Notes: a model not told the origin generated them from the sequence alone. Counted from the first letter of the stretch, positions 33,756 through 43,295 are shown. The stretch: DNA of 64,000 nucleotides from Subtercola endophyticus (GCF_021044565.1 NZ_CP087997.1:4216001-4280000), one strand, 5' to 3'. Program-made: numbers and translations.

Positions 33756-35662
33756 CAACAAAGCGCATGACCGTGAGCCAGGCCCTGGTGGAGTTTCTCG
33801 GCCACCAGTACACCGTCGACGGTGACATTCGCGAACGCACGATCGCTGGAATGTTCGGCATCTTCGGGCACGGCAACGTGGCCGGCATCGGCCAGGCCCT
33901 CGCGCAGTACAACGCCGAGCAGCCCGACCTGATGCCGTACTACCAGGCGCGCAACGAGCAGGCCATGGTGCACCAGTCGGTCGGCTACGCCCGCATGCAC
34001 CGTCGTCGGGCGACGTTCGCCTCTGCTGCGTCGGTGGGCCCGGGCGCCGCGAACATGCTGACCGGTGCCGCGCTGGCCACGGCCAACCGCATGCCCGCCT
34101 TGCTGCTGCCGAGCGACACCTTCGCCACCCGGGTCGCCGACCCGGTGCTGCAGCAGCTCGAACTGCCGCACGACATCGGAATCACGGTGAACGACGCGTT
34201 CCGTCCGCTCTCACGATTCTTCGACCGCGTGCAGCGCCCCGAGCAGCTCTACTCCATCGCTCTCGCGGCGATGCGGGTGCTGACCGACCCGGCCGAGACC
34301 GGTGCCGTCACCATCTCGTTGCCCGAAGACGTGCAGGCCGAGGCGTTCGACGTGCCCGTCGAGTTCTTGCAAGACCGCGAGTGGCACATCCGTCGCCCGT
34401 TGCCCGAGCGCGGTGCGCTCGCCCGCGCGGTGGCGGCGATCCGCGGTGCGAAGCGGCCGATGATCGTCGCGGGTGGCGGCGTGCTCTACTCGAGCGCCGA
34501 AGACGCCCTGCGTGCCTTCGTCGAGGCCACGGGCATCCCGGTCGGCTCGTCGCAGGCCGGCGGCGGTGTGCTGAACTGGGATCACCCGCAGTACCTCGGC
34601 GGAGTCGGCGCGACCGGCACGCTGGCCGCGAACCGCATCGCGTCAGAGGCCGATGTCATCATCGGAATCGGCACCCGCTACAGCGACTTCACCACGGCGT
34701 CGCGAACGGCGTTTCAGAACCCCGACGTGCAGTTCGTGAACATCAACGTGGCGTCGTTCGACGCCTACAAGCACGGCACGCAGCTGCCCGTGATAGCGGA
34801 TGCCCGTGAGGCACTCGAAGCGCTGGCGAGCGAGCTCGGCGGCCTGCGCATCGACGCGGCCTACGCGTCGCAGATCGCTTCAGAGAAGTCGGCCTGGGAT
34901 TCCTCGGTCGACGACGCTTTTGCGCCGTCGGGACTTGCGCTGCCGGGTCAGACCGAGATCGTCGGCGCCGTTCAGTCGTCGAGTGCACCCGAAGACGTGA
35001 TCGTTCAGGCGGCCGGCTCACTGCCGGGCGACCTGCACAAGCTCTGGCGCGTGCGTGATCCGCTGGGCTATCACGTCGAATATGCCTTTTCGTGCATGGG
35101 TTACGAGATCGCCGGCGGGCTCGGTGCGAAGCGCGGGGCGCTGGCCGACGGCTCCGATCGCGACGTGATCGTGATGGTGGGCGACGGTTCGTACCTCATG
35201 CTCAACACTGAGCTGGTGACCGCTGTCGCCGAGGGTATCAAGATCATCGTCGTGCTCATTCAGAACCACGGTTACGCATCGATCGGTCACCTGTCAGAGA
35301 CCGTCGGATCCGCGCGCTTCGGTACCTGGTATCGCGAGTACGACGAGAAGGCGCGCAACTTTCAGGGCGAGCAGATTCTGCCCGTCGACCTGGCGATGAA
35401 CGCGCGCAGCTATGGCATCGACGTCATCGAGGTCGAACCCGGCGCGTCGGCGATCGACGACCTCAAGGCCGCTCTCGCGGTTGCGAAGGCCTCAGAGAAG
35501 TCGACGTTCATCCACATCAACAGCGACCCGCTGCTGTATTCGCCCGATGGGGCGGGCTGGTGGGATGTGCCTGTTGCCGAAGTCTCGACTCTCGAGAGCA
35601 CGCAGCACGCGCGAACCGAGTACGAAGAATTGCAGAAATCGCAGAAGAAGCTTCTTGGCTGA
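33752..35662 (+). CDS. iolD: 3D-(3,5/4)-trihydroxycyclohexane-1,2-dione hydrolase
   Basis: A 636-residue thiamine-diphosphate enzyme that opens the inositol-derived ring. The N-terminal domain has MFGIFGHGNVAGIGQAL and YYQARNEQAMVHQSVGYA with the ThDP-activating Glu; the C-terminal ThDP/Mg motif is MVGDGSYLMLNTELVTA through VLIQNHGY. The length suits IolD. ATG 33752 overlaps the iolB stop, so the two are co-translated. Confidence 0.95.
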   Translation: MTTKRMTVSQALVEFLGHQYTVDGDIRERTIAGMFGIFGHGNVAGIGQALAQYNAEQPDLMPYYQARNEQAMVHQSVGYARMHRRRATFASAASVGPGAANMLTGAALATANRMPALLLPSDTFATRVADPVLQQLELPHDIGITVNDAFRPLSRFFDRVQRPEQLYSIALAAMRVLTDPAETGAVTISLPEDVQAEAFDVPVEFLQDREWHIRRPLPERGALARAVAAIRGAKRPMIVAGGGVLYSSAEDALRAFVEATGIPVGSSQAGGGVLNWDHPQYLGGVGATGTLAANRIASEADVIIGIGTRYSDFTTASRTAFQNPDVQFVNINVASFDAYKHGTQLPVIADAREALEALASELGGLRIDAAYASQIASEKSAWDSSVDDAFAPSGLALPGQTEIVGAVQSSSAPEDVIVQAAGSLPGDLHKLWRVRDPLGYHVEYAFSCMGYEIAGGLGAKRGALADGSDRDVIVMVGDGSYLMLNTELVTAVAEGIKIIVVLIQNHGYASIGHLSETVGSARFGTWYREYDEKARNFQGEQILPVDLAMNARSYGIDVIEVEPGASAIDDLKAALAVAKASEKSTFIHINSDPLLYSPDGAGWWDVPVAEVSTLESTQHARTEYEELQKSQKKLLG

Positions 35663-35677
35663 GAAAGGCAGAAAATC

Positions 35678-36613
35678 ATGACAGACACACTCACCACCAC
35701 GACCAGCATGCGCATTGGAACGGCTCCCGATTCCTGGGGCGTCTGGTTTCCGAACGACCCCGGCCAGATTCCGTGGCAGCGGTTTCTCGACGAGGTGCAG
35801 AAGGCCGGCTACAGCTGGATCGAGCTGGGCCCGTTCGGCTACCTGCCGACCGATCCGCACGAGCTCGAAGACGAGCTGGGCAAGCGTGGCCTGAAGCTCT
35901 CGGCCGGAACCGTCTTCACCGGCTTTCACAAAGGCGACGACCAGTGGAAGCGCGCGTGGGATCAAGCGCTCGAGGTCGCCGGTCTGGCGACGAAGCTCGG
36001 AGCCGAGCACCTGGTCGTCATCCCCGATCTCTGGCGCAGCGACGCCACCTCGGAGGTGCTCGAGAGCCGCACCCTCGACGACGAGCACTGGAAGAAGCTC
36101 GCCGCGGGCCACGACAAGCTCGGCAAGGCGCTGCTCGAAGAGTTCGGTGTCAAGCAGCAGTTCCACTCGCACGCCGACAGCCACGTCGGTACGTACAAAG
36201 AGGTCGAGCGCTTCTTGCACGAGACCGATCAGGCGTACACGAACCTGTGCCTCGACACGGGCCACTTCTCGTACTACGGCGGCGACAACCTCAAGCTCAT
36301 CGCGGCCTACCCCGAGCGCATCGGCTACCTGCACCTCAAGCAGGTCGACACCTCGCTGCTGTTCGACGTGCTGAAGAACGACGTTCCGTTCGCCGAGGCC
36401 GTGACGCAGGGCATCATGAGCGAGCCCGGAACGACGGATGCGGGAGTGCCAGAACTCGGTCCGATCATCGATGCCGTGGCCGCGCTCGACCCCGAGATCT
36501 TCGGCATCGTCGAGCAAGACATGTACGGCACCGACATCGAGCTGCCGCTCGGCATCGCGACCCGTACCCGCGAGCACATCTTCGGGTGCACCTCGCACGC
36601 GCGCATTCACTGA
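35678..36613 (+). CDS. iolE: myo-inosose-2 dehydratase
   Basis: A 311-residue TIM-barrel xylose-isomerase-like protein. Segments typical of IolE are IGTAPDSWGVWFPNDPGQIP, GYSWIELGPFGYLPTD, FHSHADSHVGTYKE and YTNLCLDTGHFSYYGGDN, with the metal-binding His/Asp/Glu residues. It removes water from scyllo-inosose to give the IolD substrate. It follows iolD after 15 bases, with AGAAAGG before the ATG. Confidence 0.95.
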   Translation: MTDTLTTTTSMRIGTAPDSWGVWFPNDPGQIPWQRFLDEVQKAGYSWIELGPFGYLPTDPHELEDELGKRGLKLSAGTVFTGFHKGDDQWKRAWDQALEVAGLATKLGAEHLVVIPDLWRSDATSEVLESRTLDDEHWKKLAAGHDKLGKALLEEFGVKQQFHSHADSHVGTYKEVERFLHETDQAYTNLCLDTGHFSYYGGDNLKLIAAYPERIGYLHLKQVDTSLLFDVLKNDVPFAEAVTQGIMSEPGTTDAGVPELGPIIDAVAALDPEIFGIVEQDMYGTDIELPLGIATRTREHIFGCTSHARIH

Positions 36614-36671
36614 CCACGGGCATCCGCTCGCCGTATTCTCACCACTCATCACCTTTCAGGAGTTATAGAAC

Positions 36672-37685
36672 ATGACTACAGATCTTCGCGTCGGTGTCGT
36701 CGGCGCCGGCCTCATGGGCGCCGACCACATTGCCCGCATCACACAGCGCATCAGCGGCGCCGTCGTCTCGGCGATCGTCGAGCCTGACGCGGGCCGTGCC
36801 GCTGCCGCGGCGGCGAACGCCCCCGGGGCGCAAGCCTTCACGCGCATCGAAGACGCGATTGCGGCCGACGCGGTCGACGCGGTGCTCATCGCGACGCCGG
36901 GTCAGTTTCACGAGCCGGTGCTCATTCCGGCGCTCGAGGCGAAGCTGCCTATCTTGTGCGAGAAGCCGCTCACGCCCGACTCTGCCTCGTCGTGGAAGAT
37001 TCTCGAGCTCGAGCAGAAGCTCGATAAGCCGCACATTCAGGTGGGCTTCATGCGCCGCTTCGACGCCGAGTACCAGAAGCTGCGCGAGCTGATCACCTCG
37101 GGCGAGGCCGGCGAGCTCATGATGCTTCGTGCCGTGCACCGCAACCCGTCGGTGGGCGAGAGCTACACGCAGTCGATGCTGATCACCGACTCCGTCGTTC
37201 ACGAGTTCGATGTTGTTCCGTGGCTGGCCGGTTCGGGTGTGAAGACCGTCGAGGTCAAGTACCCCAAGCGCAACTCGCTGTCGCCGTCGCACCTCAAAGA
37301 GCCGATTCTGGTGCTGATGGAGCTCGAGAACGGCGTGTTCGTCGACGTCGAGATGAACGTCAGCATTCAGTTCGGCTACCAGGTCGCCACCGAAGCGGTG
37401 TTCGAGAAGGGCCTGGCCCGCATCGGCCAGCCGTCGGGGCTGCAGACCTGGAAAGACGGAAAATTCGAGATCGCCGAGCACCAGAGCTTCGTGACGCGCT
37501 TCGCGGCCGCCTACGACACCCAGGTTCAGCGCTGGGTCGACGCCGTTCGCGCCGGAACGCTTGTCGACGGCCCGAACTCGTGGGACGGTTACCGTGTCGC
37601 CCTGGCCTGCGAGGCCGGTGTCGCGGCACTCGACGGCGGCATCATCACCGTCGAGGCTCCGGAACGCCCCGCGTTCTACGCGTAG
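36672..37685 (+). CDS. iolG: myo-inositol 2-dehydrogenase
   Basis: A 337-residue Gfo/Idh/MocA dehydrogenase. The NAD turn is RVGVVGAGLMGADHIARI, the catalytic Lys lies in PILCEKPLTPDS, and IQVGFMRRFDAEYQKL and SVVHEFDVVPWL are IolG-like, including the His and Asp of the active site. It oxidises myo-inositol to scyllo-inosose, the first step of the pathway. CAGGAG lies nine bases before the ATG. Confidence 0.92.
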   Translation: MTTDLRVGVVGAGLMGADHIARITQRISGAVVSAIVEPDAGRAAAAAANAPGAQAFTRIEDAIAADAVDAVLIATPGQFHEPVLIPALEAKLPILCEKPLTPDSASSWKILELEQKLDKPHIQVGFMRRFDAEYQKLRELITSGEAGELMMLRAVHRNPSVGESYTQSMLITDSVVHEFDVVPWLAGSGVKTVEVKYPKRNSLSPSHLKEPILVLMELENGVFVDVEMNVSIQFGYQVATEAVFEKGLARIGQPSGLQTWKDGKFEIAEHQSFVTRFAAAYDTQVQRWVDAVRAGTLVDGPNSWDGYRVALACEAGVAALDGGIITVEAPERPAFYA

Positions 37686-37700
37686 GAGAAGACGTCACTC

Positions 37701-38570
37701 ATGGTGCGCATCGCCCTCGACCCCACCCCGTATCACCACGACTACTCGCTGCTGCAGTTTCCCGACGTAGCGGCGCGGCTCGGCTACGAGCACCTGCAGC
37801 TGACGCCGCACCCCGACTTCAGCCCGTTCTTTCGGTACCCGAAGGCCGACGACGACCTCGTCGCCAAGCTGAAGAAGGCGGCGGCAGACGCCGGGGTGTC
37901 GATTCCGGCGATCTTGCCTGTGCAGCGCATCTCGTCGCCCGATGAGGTGCTTCGACTGACTGCCGTGCGCAACTTTCGCCGCGTCATCCAGTTGGCCGTC
38001 GAGCTCGAGGTGGGCATCATCAACACCGAGTTCTCGGGGCGGCCCGAGCTGTCGGAAGAGTCGGAGGCGGCGTTCTACCGCTCGATGGATGACCTGCTGC
38101 CCCTCATCGAATCCGAGGGTCTGCGGCTGAACTTCGACCCGCACCCCGACGACTTCGTCGAAGACGGGCTCGAGGCGTGGCGCGTGCTGCGCGGGCTCAA
38201 CTCGAGCGCCATCGGATTCGTGTACGTCGCGTCGCACACCTTTCATTACGGCGACCGGGCGGCGACGCTCATCCCGGAGCTCGGTGACCGGCTCGGCACG
38301 GTGTACACGGCCGACACCTTCGACCACCACCGCTCGCACGGCCTGCGCTATATCTCCAACCCGCCCGGAAACGCGGCGCGCGTGCACCAGCACCTGCGCA
38401 TCGGCGACGGCGATGTCGACTTCGAGGCGCTCTTCGCGCTGCTGCGCACCTCGGGGTACCTCGACCGGCCCGACGCGCTGATCGTGTCGAACGTGTTCGC
38501 CGAAGACGAGACGGCCGACGAGGTGTCGCGCTTTCAGTTGCAGCGGCTGCGCGAGCTGGTCGCCGGATGA
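37701..38570 (+). CDS. iolH: sugar phosphate isomerase/epimerase (IolH-like)
   Basis: A 289-residue AP-endonuclease-2/xylose-isomerase TIM-barrel. Segments are IALDPTPYHHDYSLLQFPDV, YEHLQLTPHPDF, VGIINTEFSGRP and RLNFDPHPDDFVEDG, with metal-type His/Asp/Glu residues. In C. glutamicum an IolH of this kind closes the iol operon, and the position here (15 bases after iolG) agrees. The reaction is not established; inosose isomerase is the usual guess. Confidence 0.8.
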   Translation: MVRIALDPTPYHHDYSLLQFPDVAARLGYEHLQLTPHPDFSPFFRYPKADDDLVAKLKKAAADAGVSIPAILPVQRISSPDEVLRLTAVRNFRRVIQLAVELEVGIINTEFSGRPELSEESEAAFYRSMDDLLPLIESEGLRLNFDPHPDDFVEDGLEAWRVLRGLNSSAIGFVYVASHTFHYGDRAATLIPELGDRLGTVYTADTFDHHRSHGLRYISNPPGNAARVHQHLRIGDGDVDFEALFALLRTSGYLDRPDALIVSNVFAEDETADEVSRFQLQRLRELVAG

Positions 38571-38592
38571 TCGGCCCCCGCGGCGCCGCAGC

Positions 38593-39378
38593 GTGATCGC
38601 CTGGGCGCGGTACCCCTACAACGGCTCTCGGGTGCTCGTCACGGGAGGCGGGTCGGGCATCGGCCGGGCCATCGCGCGAGCCTTTCTCGAGCAGGGAGCG
38701 CGGGTGGCCATCTCGGGCCGTCACGCCGATGCCCTGCGCGAGACCGTGGCGGAGTTTCCGGTCGACTCGACACTCGTGCTCGAGGGCGACATGGCGGTAC
38801 GCTCCGACGTCGAGGAGTGCGTTGCGGCCGCCGCCGCGGTCTGGGGTGGCATCGACATCGTCGTCGCCAACGCGGGGCTCTCCGAAGCCGGCACGATCGA
38901 CGAACTCACGGACGAGTCGTGGCAGCGCATGCGCTCGCTCAACGTCGACGGCATGATCTACCTGGCCCGGGCATCCGTTCGCTGGCTTCGTGAATCGCGC
39001 GGCTCGTTCACCGCGATCTCGTCGATCGGCGGACTCGGCGGAGACTGGCGTCAGGTGGGCTACAACGCCACCAAGGGTGCCGTGAATACGCTCGTGCAGA
39101 GTCTGGCGCTCGACCTCGGTCGTGACGGGGTGCGAGTCAACGCGATCGCGCCGGCGTTCACCGCAACGCGCCAGACCCAAGAACGGCTGGATGACCCGGT
39201 CTTCTGGTCGGCGTTGCGCGATCGCCTAGCGCTCGACCGCCCCGCGACCCCCGACGACGTGGCCCGCGCCGCCCTCTTCTTGGCGAGCCCCGATGCCGCC
39301 TACATCACCGGAGTCATCCTCCCCGTCGACGGCGGCACCACCGCCTCGTCGGGAACCCCGCGCCCCCTCGGCTACTGA
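38593..39378 (+). CDS. short-chain dehydrogenase/reductase
   Basis: A 261-residue classical SDR. The cofactor motif is VLVTGGGSGIGRAIA, the structural motif NAGLS, and the catalytic residues are Ser in AISSIGG and YNATK; the C-terminus ends ASPDAAYITGVILPVDGG. It begins at GTG 38593, 23 bases after the IolH-like stop, as the last gene of the iol operon. Oxidation of an inositol isomer or inosose reduction is plausible. A Gly in place of Asp after beta-2 (SGRH) suggests NADP. Confidence 0.88.
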   Translation: MIAWARYPYNGSRVLVTGGGSGIGRAIARAFLEQGARVAISGRHADALRETVAEFPVDSTLVLEGDMAVRSDVEECVAAAAAVWGGIDIVVANAGLSEAGTIDELTDESWQRMRSLNVDGMIYLARASVRWLRESRGSFTAISSIGGLGGDWRQVGYNATKGAVNTLVQSLALDLGRDGVRVNAIAPAFTATRQTQERLDDPVFWSALRDRLALDRPATPDDVARAALFLASPDAAYITGVILPVDGGTTASSGTPRPLGY

Positions 39379-39382
39379 TGGG

Positions 39383-40408
39383 TCAGGGAGCCGTCACCGG
39401 AGTGAGGGAGGCGGTGAGAGCGGCGTCGGCCTCGAGCAGAACCGCGGCGGCGACCTCGAGGCCCTCGATGCGGCCGAGTTCGACGTCTTCGTGTTCGATG
39501 TTGACGAGCATGTCGGGGTCGACCTCGTGCAGGGCGCGCAAGAACTCGGTCCAGTAGGCCACGTCGTGGCCCTTGCCGAGAGCGACGAAGTCCCAGGCGG
39601 CCGGCTTCGGCCACTCGTTCGCCCACTCGTCACCGCCGAGGTTGGTGCGCGGTTCGTCGGGGGAGAGGCGGCGAAAGCGGTTGTCGAGCACGCCGTACAG
39701 GGCCGCCGTCTCGGGGTTCATGCGAACATCCTTCGCCGCGGCGTGAAAGATCAGCGGGCCGAGATGACGGATGACCGCGACCGGATCCATCTGCTGCCAG
39801 AACAGGTGCGAGGCGTCGAGCTCGACGCCGACGTTGGTGGCGCCGGTGAGTTCGACGAGCTTCACGATGTCGGCTGAGTTGAACACGATGTTCTGCGGGT
39901 GCAACTCGAGCGCGACTTTGACGTCGTGGTCGGCGGCGAGCCGGTCTGTTTCGCGCCAGAACTCGGCCGCGACGCCCCATTGGTAGTCGAGCACGTCGAG
40001 GGCCGCGGAGTTCCAGGCGTTGACGATCCAGGTGGGTTGGGCCGCGCCCGGCTCACCGCCCGGCAGACCCGACATAGTGATGACGCGGTGTTGGCCGAGA
40101 CGGTGGGCGAGACGGATGCTACGGCGAATGTCTTCGGCGTGCTTCTCGCCGATCGCGCGGGTCGGGTGCAGGGGGTTGCCGTTGCAGTTCAGCCCGGCGA
40201 TGCTCACGCCAGTTGCCTCGAACAGGCCGAGAAAGTCGTCGCGCGCTGCGTCGGAGACCAGAATGTCGTCGAAGGTCGGAATGTGCGTCGCAGGGAGAAA
40301 CCCGCCTGAGTTCAGTTCGATACCGGTGAGGCCGAGGTCCGAGATGACCGTCAGGGCTTCGGGCAGGCTCCGGTCGTGCAAGATCGCGTTGTAGACACCG
40401 AGCTTCAT
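39383..40408 (-). CDS. sugar phosphate isomerase/epimerase
   Basis: A 341-residue TIM-barrel of the xylose-isomerase-like family: MKLGVYNAILHDRSLPEAL, GLTGIELNSGGFLP, KVALELHPQNIVFN (metal Glu/His), VGVELDASHLFWQQMDP and NIEHEDVEL. It converges on the SDR with a four-base gap and is divergent from the tautomerase. A double IolR-like half-site lies upstream, so it probably belongs to the inositol regulon. Candidate roles are inosose isomerase or a related ketose epimerase. GAGGAG precedes the ATG. Confidence 0.85.
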   Translation of the reverse strand: MKLGVYNAILHDRSLPEALTVISDLGLTGIELNSGGFLPATHIPTFDDILVSDAARDDFLGLFEATGVSIAGLNCNGNPLHPTRAIGEKHAEDIRRSIRLAHRLGQHRVITMSGLPGGEPGAAQPTWIVNAWNSAALDVLDYQWGVAAEFWRETDRLAADHDVKVALELHPQNIVFNSADIVKLVELTGATNVGVELDASHLFWQQMDPVAVIRHLGPLIFHAAAKDVRMNPETAALYGVLDNRFRRLSPDEPRTNLGGDEWANEWPKPAAWDFVALGKGHDVAYWTEFLRALHEVDPDMLVNIEHEDVELGRIEGLEVAAAVLLEADAALTASLTPVTAP

Positions 40409-40438
40409 CGTGATTTCTCCTCGTCATTGAAGGGTGAG

Positions 40439-40466
40439 ACTATGTAAGAATTACTATGTAAGAATG
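40439..40466. promoter_or_regulatory. double direct repeat resembling the IolR half-site
   Basis: Two 14-base copies, ACTATGTAAGAATT (40439-40452) and ACTATGTAAGAATG (40453-40466), in the gap between the divergent isomerase and tautomerase genes. The repeat shares TATGTAAGAA with the operator at 16611. It is a tandem arrangement instead of a clean palindrome. Confidence 0.6.
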
Positions 40467-40500
40467 TAAAGACAAACTGTCCGACCCGGAGGTCAACCCC

Positions 40501-40908
40501 ATGCCACTCGTTCGCATCGACCACAGCGACGCCCGCACCAACTCCGCCGAGATCGCCGGCGCGATCCACGAGGCGATCGTCGCTGTCTACGGCATTCCCG
40601 TTCGCGACCGCTTTCAGGTGATCACGTCGCGCGGGGCGGCGACGATCGTCGCCGAAGACGCCGGGCTCGGATTCGACCGCACAGACCCGGTGATCATCCA
40701 GATCTTCACTCAGCGTGGCCGTACCGATGAAGCGAAGCAGGCCCTCTACGCCGAGATCGCCACGCGACTGGGTGCTGTCGGCGTCGCGCCCGAAGACGTG
40801 TTCATCGGCTACGTCGAGAACGGGCCGCAGGACTGGTCGTTCGGATTCGGCCGCGCGCAGTATCTGACCGGCGAGCTGGCCGTTCCCGCGGCGCCGGTCT
40901 CGGTCTAG
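40501..40908 (+). CDS. tautomerase-family protein
   Basis: A 135-residue tautomerase-superfamily protein with the catalytic Pro directly after the initiator Met (MPLVRIDHSD). The middle has RFQVITSRGAA and DPVIIQIFTQRGR, and the C-terminal PEDVFIGYVENGPQDWSFG is typical of the longer malonate-semialdehyde-decarboxylase-like or cis-CaaD-like group. Malonate semialdehyde is an intermediate of this locus, so a decarboxylase or hydratase side role is attractive but unproven. GGAGG lies before ATG 40501. Confidence 0.85.
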   Translation: MPLVRIDHSDARTNSAEIAGAIHEAIVAVYGIPVRDRFQVITSRGAATIVAEDAGLGFDRTDPVIIQIFTQRGRTDEAKQALYAEIATRLGAVGVAPEDVFIGYVENGPQDWSFGFGRAQYLTGELAVPAAPVSV

Positions 40909-40964
40909 CGTCTGCGCGGCCACTGGCGCCGTGAACGACGCGATCAACGAGGTCACCGACATCG

Positions 40965-42398
40965 TCACCGACGCCGTGCCGGCTGCACGTCGATGGTACT
41001 GATCGCCTGGGTGCGAAAGTCGTTCTCGATCTCTTCGAGTGAGCGCCCCTTCGTTTCGGGCACGGCCCGTGTCACGAAGATCAGCGAGATGATGTTGATC
41101 AGCACAAAGAGAGCGAACGTGCCGGTCGAGCCGAGGGCCGCGTTCACAATCGGGAACGCGAAGGAGATCGCGGCGTTGACGGTCCAGAGCACGAAGACCG
41201 CGATGCCCATGGCGAAGCCGCGAATGGCCAGCGGAAAGATCTCGCTGAGCAGAAGCCAGACACACGTGCCGATGAAGCACTGCACGAACGCGACGAACAG
41301 CATCATGCAGGCCAGAATCAGATAGCTGACGGCATCGGATTGCGGCAGGGTGAAGGCGAGCGCGAGCAGCGCCTGCGCACCGACGACTCCCGAGAATCCG
41401 ATGATGAGCATCTTCTTGCGCCCGACGAAGCCGAGCAGCCAGATACCCAGGATGGTCGTCACAACGCTGGTCGCACCGACGCCGATCGTCGCGACGAGGG
41501 CCGCACTCACGCCCAATCCGCTGGACTCCAGGATGGTCGGGGCATAGTAGTTCACGGTGTTGATGCCGGTCGCCTGCTGCACGATGGCCAGCCCGCAGCC
41601 CACGTAGAGCAGACGGCGCATCCAGCGGTTGTTCTTGAGGTCGCGCCAGGCCTGGCCTTTTTCGCGTTCGGCCTCTTTGCTGCTGCGCACGATCTCGTTG
41701 AACTCGCGCTCGGCCTCGTCGGCGCTGCGGCTCAGCTCGAGAATCTTGCGCGACTGCGCCCAGCGCTCTTTGATGGCCAGAAAGCGCGGGGATTCCGGCA
41801 GAACGAGCATTCCGATCAGCAGCGCGATCGCGGGAATGGTTGCGACACCGAGCATGACGCGCCAGACCGAGGGGTCGTGGATGAGCGCGTCGAGCGCGGC
41901 GTTGATCGCGAAGGCGAGCAGCTGGCCGGTGACGATCATCAGCTCGTTGATCGTGACCATACGCCCGCGCAGGTGGGTGGGGGCCATCTCGGCGAGATAG
42001 AGCGGGCAGGTCACCGCGGCGGCGCCGACGCCCAGGCCGAGCACGATGCGCGCGATGATCATGATGGTGACGGTCGGGGCGAGCGCGCAGCCGAGGGCGC
42101 CGACGAGAAAGGTGATGGCGCAGGCGATCAGTGTGCCGCGCCGGCCGATCTTGTCGGCGAGGCGTCCGCCGATGAGCGCGCCGCCCGCGGCTCCCGGAAA
42201 GAGCAGGGCAGAGACGACGAGTGCCTCCTGCAGGGCATCCATCTGCAGGGCGTCTTTCATGTAGAGCAGGGCGCCCGAGATGACGCCGGTGTCGTAGCCG
42301 AAAAGCAGGCCGCCCAGGGTCGAGATGATGGTCAGTTTGACGAGATAGCCCCGGTGGGCCCCGCCGACTCCGACTGAAGCGAGTGGTGATGCTGACAT
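40965..42398 (-). CDS. iolT: MFS sugar/inositol transporter
   Basis: A 477-residue sugar-porter-family protein with 12 predicted helices: LLFGYDTGVISGALLY, GGRLADKIGRRGTL, PTHLRGRMVTINELMIVTGQ, PESPRFLAIKERW, VQQATGINTVNYYAPTIL and PETKGRSLEEIE. This pattern is that of IolT/GalP-type proton symporters. Position at the iol locus and an IolR-like operator upstream make myo-inositol the likely substrate, giving the cell a second uptake route beside the ABC system. Confidence 0.9.
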   Translation of the reverse strand: MSASPLASVGVGGAHRGYLVKLTIISTLGGLLFGYDTGVISGALLYMKDALQMDALQEALVVSALLFPGAAGGALIGGRLADKIGRRGTLIACAITFLVGALGCALAPTVTIMIIARIVLGLGVGAAAVTCPLYLAEMAPTHLRGRMVTINELMIVTGQLLAFAINAALDALIHDPSVWRVMLGVATIPAIALLIGMLVLPESPRFLAIKERWAQSRKILELSRSADEAEREFNEIVRSSKEAEREKGQAWRDLKNNRWMRRLLYVGCGLAIVQQATGINTVNYYAPTILESSGLGVSAALVATIGVGATSVVTTILGIWLLGFVGRKKMLIIGFSGVVGAQALLALAFTLPQSDAVSYLILACMMLFVAFVQCFIGTCVWLLLSEIFPLAIRGFAMGIAVFVLWTVNAAISFAFPIVNAALGSTGTFALFVLINIISLIFVTRAVPETKGRSLEEIENDFRTQAISTIDVQPARRR

Positions 42399-42458
42399 GT
42401 CGATGAACCTCTCCGTTGAGATGAATCGGGCGCCGCAGAGCCCATTCTCATAAGTCCT

Positions 42459-42472
42459 AATGTATTGACATA
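42459..42472. promoter_or_regulatory. IolR-like operator upstream of iolT
   Basis: AATGT-ATTG-ACATA; the core TGTATTGACA (42461-42470) matches 9 of 10 consensus positions. The surrounding AT-rich stretch (CTCATAAGTCC...ACATAGT) is nearly the same as that before the Gfo/Idh gene at 16600-16625. It lies 61 bases before the iolT start. Confidence 0.65.
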
Positions 42473-42527
42473 GTACTCTTTTTCGGGCGGGCTGTGGCGC
42501 CGGGGCGGGCGCGACGGGGTCGGACGC

Positions 42528-43259
42528 TCAGCTGCCGAGGATGCGCAGCAGCTGGCGGTGGTCGGAGATCGTGTGATCGGGAACGCAGTCGCGGTAGTGT
42601 TTGGTGCCCTGATCGGATTCGAATAAGACCGTTCTCATGCCCGCTTCACGGGCACCGAAGATGTCGCGGTGCATGTCGTTGCCCACGTAGAGAGCGTGTT
42701 CGGGCGCCACGCCGACGGCGTCGAGCGCCGCGTGAAAGAGCCGGGCGTCTGGCTTGCGGTATCCGTGGTCGCCCGAGATCACAATGGAACGAAAGTACTG
42801 CGCGATGCCGACCTTGTGCAGCTCGCCGCGGGCGTAGCTCGATTGGCCGTCGGTGACGATCACCAGCTCGTACCGCCCCGCGAGCTGCTGCAGCACCTTT
42901 CGCACGTGCGGGTAGAGCTTCAGCCGACGGCGGCTCACCCCGCGGTAGCATTCCGCCAGCAGCAGCGGCAGCTGTGCCAGCTTCTCGGGCGGCAGACCGC
43001 GGGTGAAATCGGTCGCGGTCATTTCGATGAGCGTTCGCCAGACCTGAGCGGCGTCGAATTCGGGGTAGGTCTCTGCACTGCTGCGCTGCTGCGCCTTGAG
43101 AATGCGGAAGTAGAGTTCGCGTACTTCATGCCGCCGCAGGTCGATGCCCTGGTACGTCAGCAGATGCCCGACGGCACGAAAGGCGTCGTCGGAGTGGTCG
43201 TCAGTGTGAATGCGCACGAGGGTGCCGTTGACGTCGAAGGCGATCGCACGAACATCCAC
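42528..43259 (-). CDS. HAD-family hydrolase
   Basis: A 243-residue haloacid-dehalogenase-type hydrolase. Motif I reads FDVNGTLV, so the usual second Asp (general acid) is Asn; motif II is VIVTDG, motif III has the Lys of GYRKPDARLF, and motif IV is YVGNDMHRDIFGA. A large helical cap lies between residues 18 and 115. The Asn may change the reaction from phosphatase to another type. It follows the APH-like kinase gene by about 56 bases on the same strand, so the two may work on the same small molecule. Confidence 0.82.
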   Translation of the reverse strand: MDVRAIAFDVNGTLVRIHTDDHSDDAFRAVGHLLTYQGIDLRRHEVRELYFRILKAQQRSSAETYPEFDAAQVWRTLIEMTATDFTRGLPPEKLAQLPLLLAECYRGVSRRRLKLYPHVRKVLQQLAGRYELVIVTDGQSSYARGELHKVGIAQYFRSIVISGDHGYRKPDARLFHAALDAVGVAPEHALYVGNDMHRDIFGAREAGMRTVLFESDQGTKHYRDCVPDHTISDHRQLLRILGS

Positions 43260-43295
43260 TGCTCACCCCTTTCTCGAGCGGCTCGAGAGCACCAT

